Source of the DNA: Lytechinus variegatus
Taxonomy: Eukaryota > Echinodermata > Echinoidea > Temnopleuroida > Toxopneustidae
Assembly (NCBI RefSeq): GCF_018143015.1
Contig: NC_054751.1
Span: 27,386,783-27,450,782, forward strand
Length of the DNA stretch: 64,000 bases
Direction of reading: 5' to 3'
Positions 38,401 through 46,415 of this stretch are shown in pieces. The position numbers and the translations under genes were made by a program. The notes beneath the pieces are model-generated. The model had not been told where the DNA came from. It did not search any database and was given only the letters and a program-made list of their open reading frames with translations. Position 1 is the first letter of the stretch; each line of letters begins with the position of its first letter.

Positions 38401-38778
38401 TTCCACTTTGAATCTCATGAACGTTTCAATCATGATTTGGTTTTACACTTGTTCCCAACTTACTTTCACGCTATCAAATGGGTACATTACACAGTGCTCG
38501 GCCATGCCCGCAAAAGCACCGGCTATCAAATGCGTGGTCAGCGTGGAGCTCTGGGGTAAAGCCTCGTAATCATCGTAGTCAATCACATGCCCAGCAATTG
38601 CAGCAGTAGAGTCAGTTCCACAACTCGTCTTTTCAGCGGCATCATTATTGTCCATTTCTGAGATGCGCTGACGAAAAGACAGCTTATCATAGTTCGAAAT
38701 CCGTGGTAACTTTTTTAGAGATTCTAACTTGGGTGATGAAAAGTCGGCAACTCTAGAAATAGAAGATGTTTTCTCCAT
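13995..38778 (-). CDS. SLC25A28: Mitoferrin, mitochondrial iron importer (four coding exons)
   Basis: The gene encodes a mitochondrial inner-membrane carrier that brings ferrous iron into the matrix for heme and Fe-S cluster synthesis. Exons on the - strand are 38464-38778, 26094-26313, 21433-21489 and 13995-14494. They total 1092 nt, or 363 residues plus TAG, close to vertebrate mitoferrin-2. All introns are GT-AG with phases 0, 1 and 1. Three solcar signatures are visible: YPFDSVKTRM (about 99-108), NPVEVIKQRM (about 194-203) and [10 protein letters not shown] (about 285-294). Mitoferrin-type blocks include [33 protein letters not shown] and [10 protein letters not shown]. The first about 72 residues are a polar, poorly conserved N-terminal extension. 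Vertebrates have two paralogues (SLC25A37 and SLC25A28); an invertebrate copy is probably co-orthologous to both, so the symbol is nominal. No frameshift or missing signature is seen. Confidence 0.95.
16164..16284. repeat. Imperfect 50-bp-arm hairpin
   Basis: GTGCAATGGACAAAATACTT on the left pairs with AAGTATTCTGTCCATTGCAC on the right. The pairing continues through GGTGAAAGATGAAA and GATCCATTC, leaving a loop of about 20 bases. No target duplication is evident. It could be a small MITE or a hairpin transcript source. Confidence 0.75.
17668..20327 (+). repeat. Eight dispersed copies of TGTCGTGTCACTCACG
   Basis: Copies start at 17668, 17834, 17851, 17870, 19933, 19956, 20144 and 20312, all on the + strand. 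Seven are identical and the second differs only in its last base. Spacers differ in sequence and length (17 bases to about 2 kb). Three copies are followed by GTTT and two by GGTAT. The core is a short imperfect dyad, CGTG-TCACT-CACG. I cannot assign it to a known repeat or binding site. Confidence 0.9.
21096..21320 (+). repeat. Retroelement 3' tail (SINE/LINE), copy 1
   Basis: The segment contains GGAAGGAAGACCTGTGGG.CATGGTAATTTAGTTAAC and ends GCCGAATAAATAATAATAA. The reverse complement of 32640-32870 has the same order of blocks and the same GCCGAATAAA(ATA)n terminus. A 3' microsatellite-like tail is typical of retroposed elements. Confidence 0.65.
21433..21489 (-). CDS. SLC25A28: Mitoferrin exon 3 (57-nt micro-exon)
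   Basis: On the - strand the acceptor TGTCTTTACAG is followed by CGGTCGCAGG and the exon ends GTAGAAG before GTATGG. With the split Ala from exon 2 it encodes [19 protein letters not shown], which fits exactly between exons 2 and 4 in the carrier alignment and supplies the proline of the second solcar signature. It enters and leaves in phase 1, so skipping it would keep frame but destroy the carrier. Confidence 0.93.
21490..26093 (-). other. Mitoferrin intron 2
   Basis: A 4.6-kb phase-1 intron, AT-rich with ACATGTA-type words. Apart from the MITE at 21,628-21,842 I see no gene, RNA or clear repeat. Confidence 0.85.
21628..21842. mobile_element. Degenerate MITE with about 35-bp inverted ends
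   Basis: The left side reads GAAATTCACAAAGGTGG then TTTTAGACCATGGA; the reverse complement of the right side reads GGAATTTCATAAGGCTGC then ATTTAGACCGTGGA. It is non-coding and no target duplication is identifiable. Confidence 0.6.
26094..26313 (-). CDS. SLC25A28: Mitoferrin exon 2
   Basis: This exon encodes residues 106-178 and the first base of codon 179. The acceptor ACATACAG is followed by ACACGAATGCAATC (TRMQS), completing the first solcar signature; the donor is GCGAATG before GTAGGT. It contains [22 protein letters not shown], whose GPAH.LYF block is characteristic of mitoferrins. Confidence 0.95.
26631..27170 (+). mobile_element. Harbinger-type MITE, ACCCCGTACTATAGG family, copy 1
   Basis: The ends are TATCCTTTTTACACAGG and TTGTGTAAAAAGGGTA. 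The interior repeats the motif CCCCGTACTATAGGTGGG and its complement many times, and internal end-like sequences occur at about 26,945-26,962. It is the reverse-complement partner of 31401-31954. No intact target duplication is seen here. Non-coding. Confidence 0.85.
27470..28035. mobile_element. TIR element with CATTGACGAGTGGATACC ends
   Basis: The left CATTGACGAGTGGATACCAT is answered near 27,980-28,003 by ATGGTATCCACTCGTCAATG, a perfect 20-bp inverted pair, then GCGCGAC and GTCGTGC. GC-rich shoulders (GCCCCGGGAGGCCCAC and the C-run at 28,010) lie outside. It is about 0.56 kb and has no transposase. Confidence 0.75.
29655..30050. mobile_element. TTAA-flanked MITE, family A, copy 3
   Basis: It begins TTAAAGATAAATTCCAGTTC and ends AACTACTGGTATTTCTCTTT-AA. 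It is collinear with 10341-10731, sharing GTGCCAAAGGATTCTGGAAG and the GATCCTCGATGATATACTG block. Confidence 0.75.
30245..30482. mobile_element. hAT-like MITE, CAGAGCTGCCAA family, copy 2
   Basis: It starts CAGAGCTGCCAAGTGCC and ends TTGTTGGCAGTTCT. The interior repeats AAAATCCTACTT. No target duplication is visible; the right end is slightly eroded. Confidence 0.65.
31401..31954 (-). mobile_element. Harbinger-type MITE, ACCCCGTACTATAGG family, copy 2
   Basis: The ends are perfect (TACCCTTTTTACACAG and CTGTGTAAAAAGGGTA) with TAA on both outer sides. A 3-bp TWA duplication is characteristic of PIF/Harbinger elements. It is in opposite orientation to the copy at 26631, 4.2 kb away in the same intron. 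A second end-like sequence at about 31,609 shows that a roughly 350-bp unit plus a 208-bp extension make up the element. Confidence 0.9.
32640..32870 (-). repeat. Retroelement 3' tail (SINE/LINE), copy 2
   Basis: On the - strand it ends GCCGAATAAAATAATAATAA. It contains GGAGGAAGGTCTGCGGACCATAG and AGTTAACTTTTTCCA, matching 21,096-21,320. A 19-bp inverted pair, TATCAGGTGCGTCTGGTCA at 32768-32786 and its complement at 32851-32869, lies within it. Confidence 0.7.
33838..34044. repeat. Perfect 63-bp-arm palindrome with a third degenerate arm
   Basis: The bases 33918-33980 and 33982-34044 are exact reverse complements around a single central G (TTTGCC-G-GGCAAA). A degenerate third copy of the arm (about 33,838-33,885; GAGACTGAAGCGAAGC) faces the left arm across a loop of about 30 bases. 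It is non-coding. Confidence 0.9.
34308..34495. mobile_element. hAT-like MITE, CAGAG.TGCCAA family, copy 3
   Basis: The ends are CAGAGATGCCAAG and GGTAGCTCTG, flanked by the direct hexamer ATGTCA on both sides. The interior is the reverse complement of the element at 46228-46415 (TGAGTCTCACGCATAATGTG). Confidence 0.85.
34796..37357. mobile_element. Foldback DNA element with inverting 110-bp minisatellite core
   Basis: The ends are TAATGTTGTAA and TTACAGCATTA, with degenerate TCGGATCGGAA blocks inside. Subterminal modules TTTGATCTCCGACA occur twice on the left (34,971 and 35,014), and their complements recur at about 50-60-bp spacing on the right (36,985-37,181). The core has about seventeen 110-bp monomers (key words TTCTCTACAACATCG and GGTCGCATGACCTCCC): about three forward (35,101-35,440), nine reversed (35,451-36,355) and five forward (36,356-36,860). 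No transposase frame is present. The outer boundaries are tentative. Confidence 0.8.
37406..37678. mobile_element. TTAA-flanked MITE, family A, 5'-truncated copy 4
   Basis: It starts inside the family at GCTGAGAAATCAGCAAATAAG and runs to GGAATTTCTCTTTAA. It abuts the foldback element within about 50 bp. Confidence 0.7.
38464..38778 (-). CDS. SLC25A28: Mitoferrin exon 1 (first coding exon)
   Basis: This exon encodes residues 1-105, from ATG at 38778-38776 to the phase-0 donor GTGAAA before GTAAGT. Residues 1-72 are Ser/Asp/Lys-rich, without an obvious cleavable presequence. Residues 73-105 form the first transmembrane helix and the first half of the PFDSVK signature. The next in-frame ATG (Met42) would also keep the carrier core, so the start is likely but not proven. 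Confidence 0.92.
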
Positions 38779-39130
38779 CAGGAATTCCAGTCAACTTGTC
38801 GACCACGTTTCACACGTTACGAAATCGCATCAGCCATATTGCAAATAGGTCCTATACCGAGATGCGCAATCTGCATATACTACATGTAGTAGTACCCGGC
38901 GCGGCGGTATACTGTACGTGTATAGCGAAGTATATTACGTACATGCCTAGCCTGCCATGAACTCCTCAGTACCCGGAAGTAATTGTATTGAGCGCGCGAG
39001 ATCAACCGAGCAAACAAACTTTCAATTAGGAGGGGTGGGGCATGGGATTGGCCTGGGGAAATCCCTCGCTCAATCGCGCGAAAGAACACACTCTGCAAAG
39101 TACTAGTAGCTTTGCCACGCCCACACGTTT
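38779..39130 (-). promoter_or_regulatory. Probable mitoferrin 5' UTR/promoter region
   Basis: This stretch is richer in CpG than its surroundings (GGCGCGGCGG at about 38,898; GAGCGCGCGAG at about 38,990; ATCGCGCGAAAG at about 39,072) and lies directly upstream of the first coding exon. No TATA box is obvious. The transcription start cannot be placed by eye, and no iron-responsive hairpin was confirmed. Confidence 0.4.
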
Positions 39131-39334
39131 CATAATAAATTTTGCCATCACTTTACTTTGGAAAATTGGTCAATATTCTCTCTGAACTTCCATATTTTTT
39201 TTCACTTCCCGATACCCTTCTTCTCTGCTTATTCAACTATTATATACCTCTTTCATCCACTGAAAAAGTACAGTATATTTTTGCCACAAAACAACATTCT
39301 CCATTAATTCCTACTTCTCTGCTGCTCTTGCAAA

Positions 39335-39592
39335 CATAGGTGGCGGAAGGGGGATGGGGGGGGGACGTGTCCACCCCCCTAATTTTTTTTATATCCTTTT
39401 TTTTTGCTTGTTAATTTTTTTCTGCGTTCCCCCCTAAATTCACGTGGACCCCCCCTGAAACGTGTGTTGTCCCCCCCTAAGATTTATGTTGATAACCTTT
39501 GGGGGGGCGGCCTTGTCCATTTTTTTTTACCTGTGTCCATCCCAAAATTTTAGGTGGACACCCCCTTAATTTTTTGGCTTCCGCCGCCAATG
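39335..39592. mobile_element. hAT-like MITE with 8-bp target duplication
   Basis: The ends CATAGGTGGCGGAAG and CTTCCGCCGCCAATG form a 15-bp imperfect inverted pair. CTTGCAAA flanks both sides exactly (39327-39334 and 39593-39600). The interior is G/C homopolymer-rich with ACGTGTCCACCCCCC-type phrases. Confidence 0.9.
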
Positions 39593-40850
39593 CTTGCAAA
39601 TTCCAGTTTCTTTCAACCATTACCATTCATTATCAAGATTAAAAGTCTCCATTTTGCTATTTTTCTCCTTTCCATCTCTAATTCACACTCTCATGCTAAC
39701 CCTTTGATTACTCCACTTTCAAAAGTTCATATTGGCTTTTAATCATTTCACCTTTCATTCATACCCCATTCCTATCTCTCCCTTACTCTCACGCATATCT
39801 TTTTAAACTCTTTAAAAAAACTCCTTATTCCTCCACTTCTTTTTGTTTTCTTCAACTCCTCTAAAATTTACCTTTTTTCCTCTTCTCTCAATCATTTTTT
39901 CATTCCTCTGCCTCCTAGATCCTCTTTCCATTCTTACCCTAATTTCTTGAGATTTTCCTTTGCTCAAACCACTTGTGTAAGACAATCATTCTGTTTTCTC
40001 TTCTTCCATTTCTCTTGCATTCAAGAAAGAGGACATGTTATTCTAACATTACCATCAAAATATCCAGTGAAAGGATATTTTGATGGGGAGGGAAGGGGGA
40101 GCAAAATGACCTCGAGGTCATATATGTTCATTTCACGATTGAGAAGCACAGCTCAGGCATTCCCTTTTACACTCTTCCTCCTCTTTTCTTACCATCTCTC
40201 CATCTTTTATTTCTGTTCTCTTAGATTACGGAAATGATAAACCTCCTGCCTATATATGCCCCATTGCTTTTCAAACTGAGGGCGCAAAACGAGACGGAGA
40301 TGAGTATGTGCAGAGAAATGATAGAAATTTAATAGAAATATTGTACCTTTTTTCTTTGATACGACACGAATTTGATACCTTTCTCTTTTTTGCCACCTAA
40401 TTATGGCTCTTATAGCAAGAGAAGTTGCTTATATGGGGGTGACGACAGAAATTGGTATAAATATTTTACCCGCCAAGGGCCGACCCGTGACCAGAAGTGT
40501 GAAAATGATGCGTGATCAATTTGAGAAAAAAAAATATATACATACTTTAACTTCGGCCTATAACCTTACTCTAATTCAATGCCCTTTAGTGTATAATTTG
40601 AACTTTAACTGGCAAGAAGCAGGGTTAGAGAAAGGATTCGGGGAAACAAATAGTACTAAAATATTGTCATTTAACAGCGCGAAGCCAGGAAGCAAAATTT
40701 ATAAATATAAATTCAGAAAGAGAGTGTACAGTTTCCTTAAGGTACTCTTTTGAGAAAATACAAAAAAATAAAAAGAAAAATCCACAAAACAAAGCTACCG
40801 TTATTCCCTTCGCTTTCCCATTCTTCTTTCTTTTCTTTTCTCTTTTTTTT
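39593..40850. other. Gene-free pyrimidine-rich stretch
   Basis: It is CT-rich to about 40,240. A 116-codon frame at 40403-40753 has no recognisable motif, no splice context and no homologue I can recall, so I do not call a gene. Confidence 0.4.
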
Positions 40851-41345
40851 TCTTTTCGGGGACTTTTTTTTTTGGGGGGGGCGACTGCCCCGATCGCCCC
40901 CCCCCGGCTACGTGCCAGGACAAACTGGTAATTTGGTGGACAAACTGGTAATATACCAAATACGAGTTGGCGATTTGACGAACTGGCATAACCGTATTAC
41001 AGACTGCCCCCCCCCCCCCCCCGACGAGTCACAACCCATGCAAGGGAAATATCCCTGCCCCCCCCCCCCCTTGACGAGTCACAACTGACTCCCTGGCCCG
41101 CTCCTTTGAACTTGAAGACCCTTTTTTTTTGCTTGTCAATTTTTTCTGTATAAGTTCCTTTATTTGTTGTTGAAGACCTTTTATTTTTTGCTTGTCAATT
41201 TTTTTGGCGGACGAATTTGCCCCCCCCCCCCGGTGGAAAATCCTAGGTACGCCACTGCCCTTGAGCAATGTTTTAAGACAACAGAGCTCTTCTATCCTAT
41301 ATTCAAGTAAATGGAAATGCTATAAGCACTCTTGGTAATAAGTAA
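40851..41345. repeat. Homopolymer-C repeat and a SINE tail
   Basis: C/G runs at 40,876, 41,007, 41,060 and 41,221 alternate with CTTGTCAATTTTTT and GACGAGTCACAAC phrases, and the segment ends GGTACGCCACTG. From about 41,260, TTGAGCAATG...AAATGGAAATGCTATAAGCA matches the tail of the SINE at 3359. Confidence 0.55.
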
Positions 41346-41538
41346 ATAAAAACAATAGTTTGAATGGAGACGACAAAGATCAACTTAGGACTGATGTAAG
41401 GATTGATTCATCCAGGGCCTCTCTATGTAGGGCTGACAAGCAAAGTGTTGCTGCCCTCTACGTTCGTTGGTATTACTCTAGACTAGACACTGGGCGTTGT
41501 GCACTGAGCTCTCCCCTAACGGGATAAGGGAGAGATCA

Positions 41539-41745
41539 GTGGCGTTGTGGCGTGCGCCTGTAATCCAAGCTGTGGGGAAGTTGCAAATTGATGCAGAGGT
41601 TCGAGGTTCGAGCCCTGGTCACGTCTTTCGGATGGTAACGTTAAAGGTCGGTCCCAGACGTAAATAATCATATCTGATTGATACACGTCTGACAAAACTC
41701 AAACACACACACACACACACTAGATGGGCACACACCACTAACTAT
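41539..41745 (+). repeat. SINE with a 7SL/Alu-like head and a Pol III B box
   Basis: GTGGCGTGCGCCTGTAATCC (41547-41566) is followed by AAGC. This resembles the Alu-domain segment of metazoan 7SL RNA (GTGGCGCGTGCCTGTAGTCC in human, from memory). A B-box match, GGTTCGAGCCC, lies at 41605-41615. The segment ends in (CA)n at 41,701-41,720. It is probably a SINE; the 7SL origin is a hypothesis. Confidence 0.55.
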
Positions 41746-42483
41746 TTCCCTGTAGACTCATGTGTTAAAAATGACATTTGAAAAAATCGCCCTAAATAAG
41801 TCTTAATAACGACATCATCCACACCTTCATCATTTGGTAGTTCATCCAATATATCCTTCAAACGCTAAAGATATGAAAAGGTGTTTTTCAACATTCGCGC
41901 TACAGGGGCTCGAACCAAGACTACATGCAAACATGGTTGCAGTCAACAGTGCTCACAGCACAGGGTTTCTTGGGCAACTAATTAAGGTCCCATAAAATCC
42001 AGCATTGAAAAATTACTGCTCTCCCATGGGACTGGACAGATCCAGTAGTAATCCCTCTCTATGCTCCCCGCTATGCCCATATGAAAAAAATTGCTGAGAG
42101 ATATGCACCGCACCGTTGATTTTAATTTTATATGAATATTTTTCCAACCATTACGTCATTGGGTCTAAAGGGGATTCCCGAAATTGCCGGATCCTATTAT
42201 AATTTATATTCAGACGAATTGAAAATATTCCGTTGCGAAGTCCAAGCTCAGTGTCACGACTCACTGGCGCTGCTTTGCTTGTTGCTGAAGTTGTTAACTT
42301 CATTCACTCAACCAAATAATCTAGGTGAGTAGATGACTATGTGCAATGATTTACTCCATGTCGTTTTCCTGATGTTTGTGCCTGACAAGGGCAGGTGGAC
42401 GGACGTCGACGTGTGCCGCCCGGTCCGTACCGGTAGCCTGGAGGCGGACTGGGGAGTAAAAGTCATCTAGGCCTACTCTACGT

Positions 42484-42919
42484 CAGTGTTTCCACAGCTC
42501 AAAAATAAATTTCCCGAAACTGAATCCCAAATTTCCTGAAATTCATAGATATTTCCTGGAATTTTCAAATTTGATTTTAAACGAAAATCGGGCAATAATA
42601 CAGCGAGCCTAAATTCAGCCTAGGTGGCCAAAATCAAGGATTTTAGCATTTTATTTTGTTCACAACCTCTTTAAAAAAAGGAACAAAATTACAGATGCGA
42701 GCGCGGAGCGCAAGCGGAAAATTTTGAGCTACGTATGGCTGTAAAACATTGTTAAAACGTAACCTGAATATCATGAATATTGATAGTTTCTACGTTTAAT
42801 TGTAATTTTTGGATTTCCCGAAATTTCCTGGAATATTTTCATTTCCCGAACCTTTCCTGGCCTGGAAAAAGTCAAAATTTCCTGAAATTTCCCGAATTTC
42901 GGGAAGAGTGGAAACACTG
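42484..42919. mobile_element. hAT MITE with perfect 8-bp target duplication
   Basis: The termini are CAGTGTTTCCAC and GTGGAAACACTG. CTCTACGT lies immediately outside both ends. The interior is rich in TTTCCCGAAA and TTTCCTGGAA phrases. It is 436 bp and non-coding. Ends plus an 8-bp duplication fit the hAT superfamily. Confidence 0.92.
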
Positions 42920-43049
42920 CTCTACGTACCGGTAGGCTTACTCCCCATTGACGCCTGGGACACCAAGGTAAATTCACGCACGTACGGCCACAAAACCTGA
43001 AGGGTTGGTTGGTGTCACTTGTTCACTGCTACCATCCACTTGTTCACTG

Positions 43050-43270
43050 CTACCATCTGGCCTGTCTACAGGTAGGACTATGCCTGGTATGCCAATGCTG
43101 TATAGAGCACACACTTTAAAAAATCATTAAAATATCACTTTTGTGATATTAGTAATTTTGGTCACAAAAGTGATATTTTAATGATTTTTTAAAGTGTGTA
43201 CTGTGTGCTCTGTACAACATTGGCATACCATAGTCCTACCTGCAGATTCCCCACAGGCAGGGTGGTAGCA
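43050..43270. mobile_element. Hairpin MITE, TAGGACTATG family
   Basis: The left arm runs from CTACAGGTAGGACTATG through TTAAAAAATCATTAAAATATCA; the right arm is its near-complement, ending CATAGTCCTACCTGCAG. The loop is about 15 bases (TTAGTAATTTTGG). A third arm, in the orientation of the right arm, lies at 43645-43735 beside the LINE relic. Confidence 0.8.
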
Positions 43271-43644
43271 CTCATTCAATGAACAAGGTTATAATATAAC
43301 CTTGTTCTCAGTTATATCTCCATGTGTGACAAAATAAGGGTGGCAATGTTTGGCTTATTTTTCTCTTTTTCTTTGGGGCAAATGCTTGATTTTTTTACAC
43401 TGACAGTTTCCATTAGACCTGTTAATTCATACCGCTTGGCTCTTATTTATAATTTGATTCTTTATATCATTTTTTCTTAATTAAAAATAGAGATCAAAAA
43501 ATGAAAATTTTCTTGCCATATTACTTTCCACCAATAGAGGGCGTACACAAAAATATGCCCAACATTCAAGTTTTTGAGCGCTCTGGTGAATAAAAAAATT
43601 ATTCCCACATTACTATTGATAATTAAATTAAAATTGTATTGAAA

Positions 43645-43735
43645 TTAGTAATTTTGGTCACAAAAGTGATATTTTAATGATTTTTTAAAGTGTGTGCTCT
43701 ATACAGCATTGGCATACCATAGTCCTACCTGTAGT
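43645..43735. repeat. Solo arm of the TAGGACTATG hairpin MITE
   Basis: The solo arm runs from GTAATTTTGGTCACAAAAGTG to CATAGTCCTACCTGTAG, almost identical to 43,149-43,256. The sequence between (43,271-43,644) holds no other recognised feature. Confidence 0.8.
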
Positions 43736-43744
43736 CTTAGATTC

Positions 43745-44405
43745 TCCACAGGCCAGATGGTAGCAGTGAACAAGTGCCTTTAGATGAGGATACCCATTGA
43801 GCCTGCCATATTTCTTTATAAATCAAAGACATGTGGTTTTTCCACTCCTCTTTGATATATGGAATGTGTAATTCAACTTCTTCTTTTGATGCTCCTTTTT
43901 TGCTAAAAGGTCTGCTACTTCGTTCCCATGAATATCGCAATGGGATGGTATCCATTCAAAATTGACATAAATATCTGATGATTGTAAAACTTTGATTTTA
44001 TACAAGATATCAACAATAAGATTGTTTTGAATTCGATTGCTTTCGAGTGCTTGAAGAGCTGACAATGAATCTGTAAAAATTACCATGGACATACCTCTGT
44101 TATCTCCTAGCCAATCAAGTGCCATTACCATTGCTGTTAATTTGGCTCTCATTATACTTACAGAATTTAATCTACATGTATAGTATCTTTTAATATCAAG
44201 TTCTGGTATATAAAAAGCAGAGCCGGTTTTCTTGTCCTCTTGTTTTCTTTTGATCCATCAGTGTAGATCTTTAAGTAACCTTTCCATCTTGTATGTGTTC
44301 TTTCTAAGACACAGTTTTTCATATCTTGTACTAAGTTACGTTGTTTGTTGATAACATTATGGATATAGTAAGATATATTTGGCATTTCATATGACCAAAA
44401 AGGTT
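43745..44405 (-). pseudogene. Non-LTR retrotransposon RNase H relic
   Basis: Two - strand frames (44385-44167 and 44152-43823) are parts of one RNase H domain split by a frameshift near 44,215. The first holds IYTDGSKE. The second holds MRAKLTAM, IFTDSLSALQALES, FEWIPSHC and HGNEVADLLAKK. The usual acidic residue of the A-E-L motif is Lys (RAKL), so a catalytic position is lost. The architecture fits I/Jockey-group LINEs with a C-terminal RNase H. The reverse transcriptase is absent. Confidence 0.85.
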
Positions 44406-44510
44406 CACGAATGACAAAAGTTCAATTCAGAAGCCGCCCAGCCCCGCTCGCAAGACCCACTACCCGTTACTCAGTTCCCCAGCCCTGCCAAAATTGTCAA
44501 GCGCGAGCAA

Positions 44511-44559
44511 CGTAGCATATCGGTGACACTAGTACGTGAAGTGTCACCGATATGCTACG
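44511..44559. repeat. 19-bp perfect hairpin
   Basis: CGTAGCATATCGGTGACAC (44511-44529) and its exact complement (44541-44559) face each other across 11 bases. The right arm runs into the start of the LINE relic that follows. Confidence 0.85.
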
Positions 44560-44851
44560 ACAGCTACATTGGCCCACCCTTGAAGAGAGAAGAGCCCAGT
44601 TCAAGGTGGTGATGGTTTATCGCTTGGTAAACACAATTGTTGATGTACCAAAGGTACAGTACTTCAACCAGGCTGCTACTTCCACTTCGCTTCGTGGTCA
44701 TCAGATACACGTCCCACATGCTCGCACTGTCACTTATCACAAAACTTTTATTCCTGATGCCATTACTAGACTGTGGAATATTCTCCCTGTCATTACAATA
44801 GATCTTCCACAGCACCGTACATACTCCTGCACAATTCTACAAGTACGATGA
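44546..44851 (+). pseudogene. CR1/L2-like LINE ORF2 C-terminus
   Basis: About 99 codons and a stop: LRQLHWPTLEERRAQFKVVM, then YRLVNTIVDVP, RGHQIHVPHARTVTY, KTFIPDAITRLWNILP. The block L.WP.L..RR.......YR.VN and the later F.P..I..WN.LP are standard at the end of CR1/L2-clade ORF2 proteins. It is 5' truncated and unrelated to the opposite-strand RNase H relic next to it. Confidence 0.85.
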
Positions 44852-45639
44852 TGCATAGACAGGAATAACCGTCGTTTCTGGGGATTTATTCAACAATTTC
44901 TGACATTTTACTGTAATCCCCATTCACCGACGGTAAAGTGTCCGTGTGGGCTCGCATTTGTTATAACACCCGCACTTTTGTCAATCCAGAGTCCAAACTT
45001 TGGTGTAATATTTCACATCAAAGTTACACTCTAAGGATATATAAACTACAAACTAAAAATATCTAATTATTCAATTTTAAAATACTTTGTAGGCTAATTT
45101 GTTTTGCTGCTGAGTGCTAACCATGCTAGGGAATTCCCTGACCTTGGGAAATTCCAGGCATTGGGGAAGTCCACCGAGTAAGTGAATTGCTTTCTGAAAA
45201 AAAAGAACAGTAAGAGTCTGAATGTGTGTGTTTGTGTGGGGGCATTTCACAGTGTGTACTTATACTGCAAATATTTTCTTTTATTTTTAAAGCATGGACT
45301 TCATATATCCTCTATTTCATGTTAATCAATTGCTAATTTTGCATTTCATTGTATTGACATCTATCACAAATTGCTTACATACATGTACATCATCATATAG
45401 GCCTAGATCTACATGTGGAGTTATAATAAAGGGGGAGCAAACCTGACCTACATGTACATGAAGGCTACTTTCTACATGGTCTCTCATGTTGTTTGCTGTA
45501 CAGTTGTATACAAGTAGCTAGTCTCAAAATATATCTTTAGTTTTAAGAAAATTTAAGACAATATGATATAGCGAGAACATATCATTTTGCTATTTTATTT
45601 GGGTAGAAAAATGTTTTTAAAAAGAAAAATAACTGTTAA

Positions 45640-46189
45640 AGGGATGGTCAGGGCTGGAAATATTTATATCTCAATAAATAGAGTAAAATTCAGAGCAAAA
45701 TGCTGAAAATTTGATCAAAATAGGATATTATTCTGGGATAATAAAATAGTTCTAGGCATGTCTTCATGAATATTCATTAGGTGGGCTAATGATGTCATCC
45801 CCACTTGTTCTTTTGTATTTTATTATATGAAATTAGGTTTATTCAAAAATTTTCTACCAAGAACTAAAACAATTGGATTGACAACTGATTAAGTGCATTA
45901 TTGCCACAACTTATTTCATCATAATGGAGACACATCATTTACACATGTATGAACAAATGAAACAATTATGATTTCATTTAAAAACAGAAAGTGGGGATAT
46001 GAAATCATCAGCCCACCTAATGAATATTCATGATGATGTGCATATAATTTTTTTTCATAAAATATTGATAAATTTTAAAATTCTATAACTTTGTTATTTG
46101 TAATCTGATTTTTATGAAATTTTCAGCATTTTGCTCTGAAATTAACTCTGTTTAGTAAGATCTGAATATTTTCAGCCTGGACCATCCCT
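45640..46189. mobile_element. TTAA-flanked MITE, AGGGATGGTC family B, copy 1
   Basis: TTAA at 45636-45639 and 46190-46193 flanks AGGGATGGTCAGGGCTGGAA and CCTGGACCATCCCT. Long subterminal inverted homology includes CAAAATGCTGAAAATTT. The paired phrase AATATTCATTAGGTGGGCT and its complement lie inside. It is about 550 bp and non-coding. Relatives are at 57,944, about 61,890 and 63,184. Confidence 0.85.
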
Positions 46190-46227
46190 TTAATTGTTAC
46201 TGGTGATATTGTGATATGGATGTATTG

Positions 46228-46415
46228 CAGAGCTACCAAGTCTCACACATTATGCGTGAGACTCAAGCATTTTGGACTCTTGTTCATCCCCTCAAATCTC
46301 TGTCTCACGCAACTATCACAGCCTATCCCCATATTCATTGTACACAATGTCTGTGATCTCACTCAGATTCACAGAAAATCTCACGCATAGCTGGTCTTTG
46401 AACTGGGTATCTCTG
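46228..46415. mobile_element. hAT-like MITE, CAGAGCTACCAA family, copy 4
   Basis: The ends are CAGAGCTACCAAGTCTC and GGGTATCTCTG, flanked by GTATTG on both sides. It is the reverse complement of the copy at 34308-34495 over its whole length. Confidence 0.85.

Larger units (their letters stand above)
26314..38463 (-). other. Mitoferrin intron 1
   Basis: A 12.1-kb phase-0 intron that is largely a transposon sink: an inverted MITE pair (26631 and 31401), a TIR element (about 27,470), TTAA MITEs (29655 and 37406), hAT-like MITEs (30245 and 34308), a retroposon tail (32640), a palindrome (33838-34044) and the 2.6-kb foldback element. No nested gene was found. Confidence 0.85.

Noticed and set aside
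40403-40753. 116-codon frame as a gene
   Set aside because: No motif, no conserved splice sites and no recognisable relative; the length is compatible with chance.
42132-42332. First exon with a donor (AG before GTGAGT)
   Set aside because: The donor-like site is good, but the peptide has no recognisable domain and no partner exon was found downstream.
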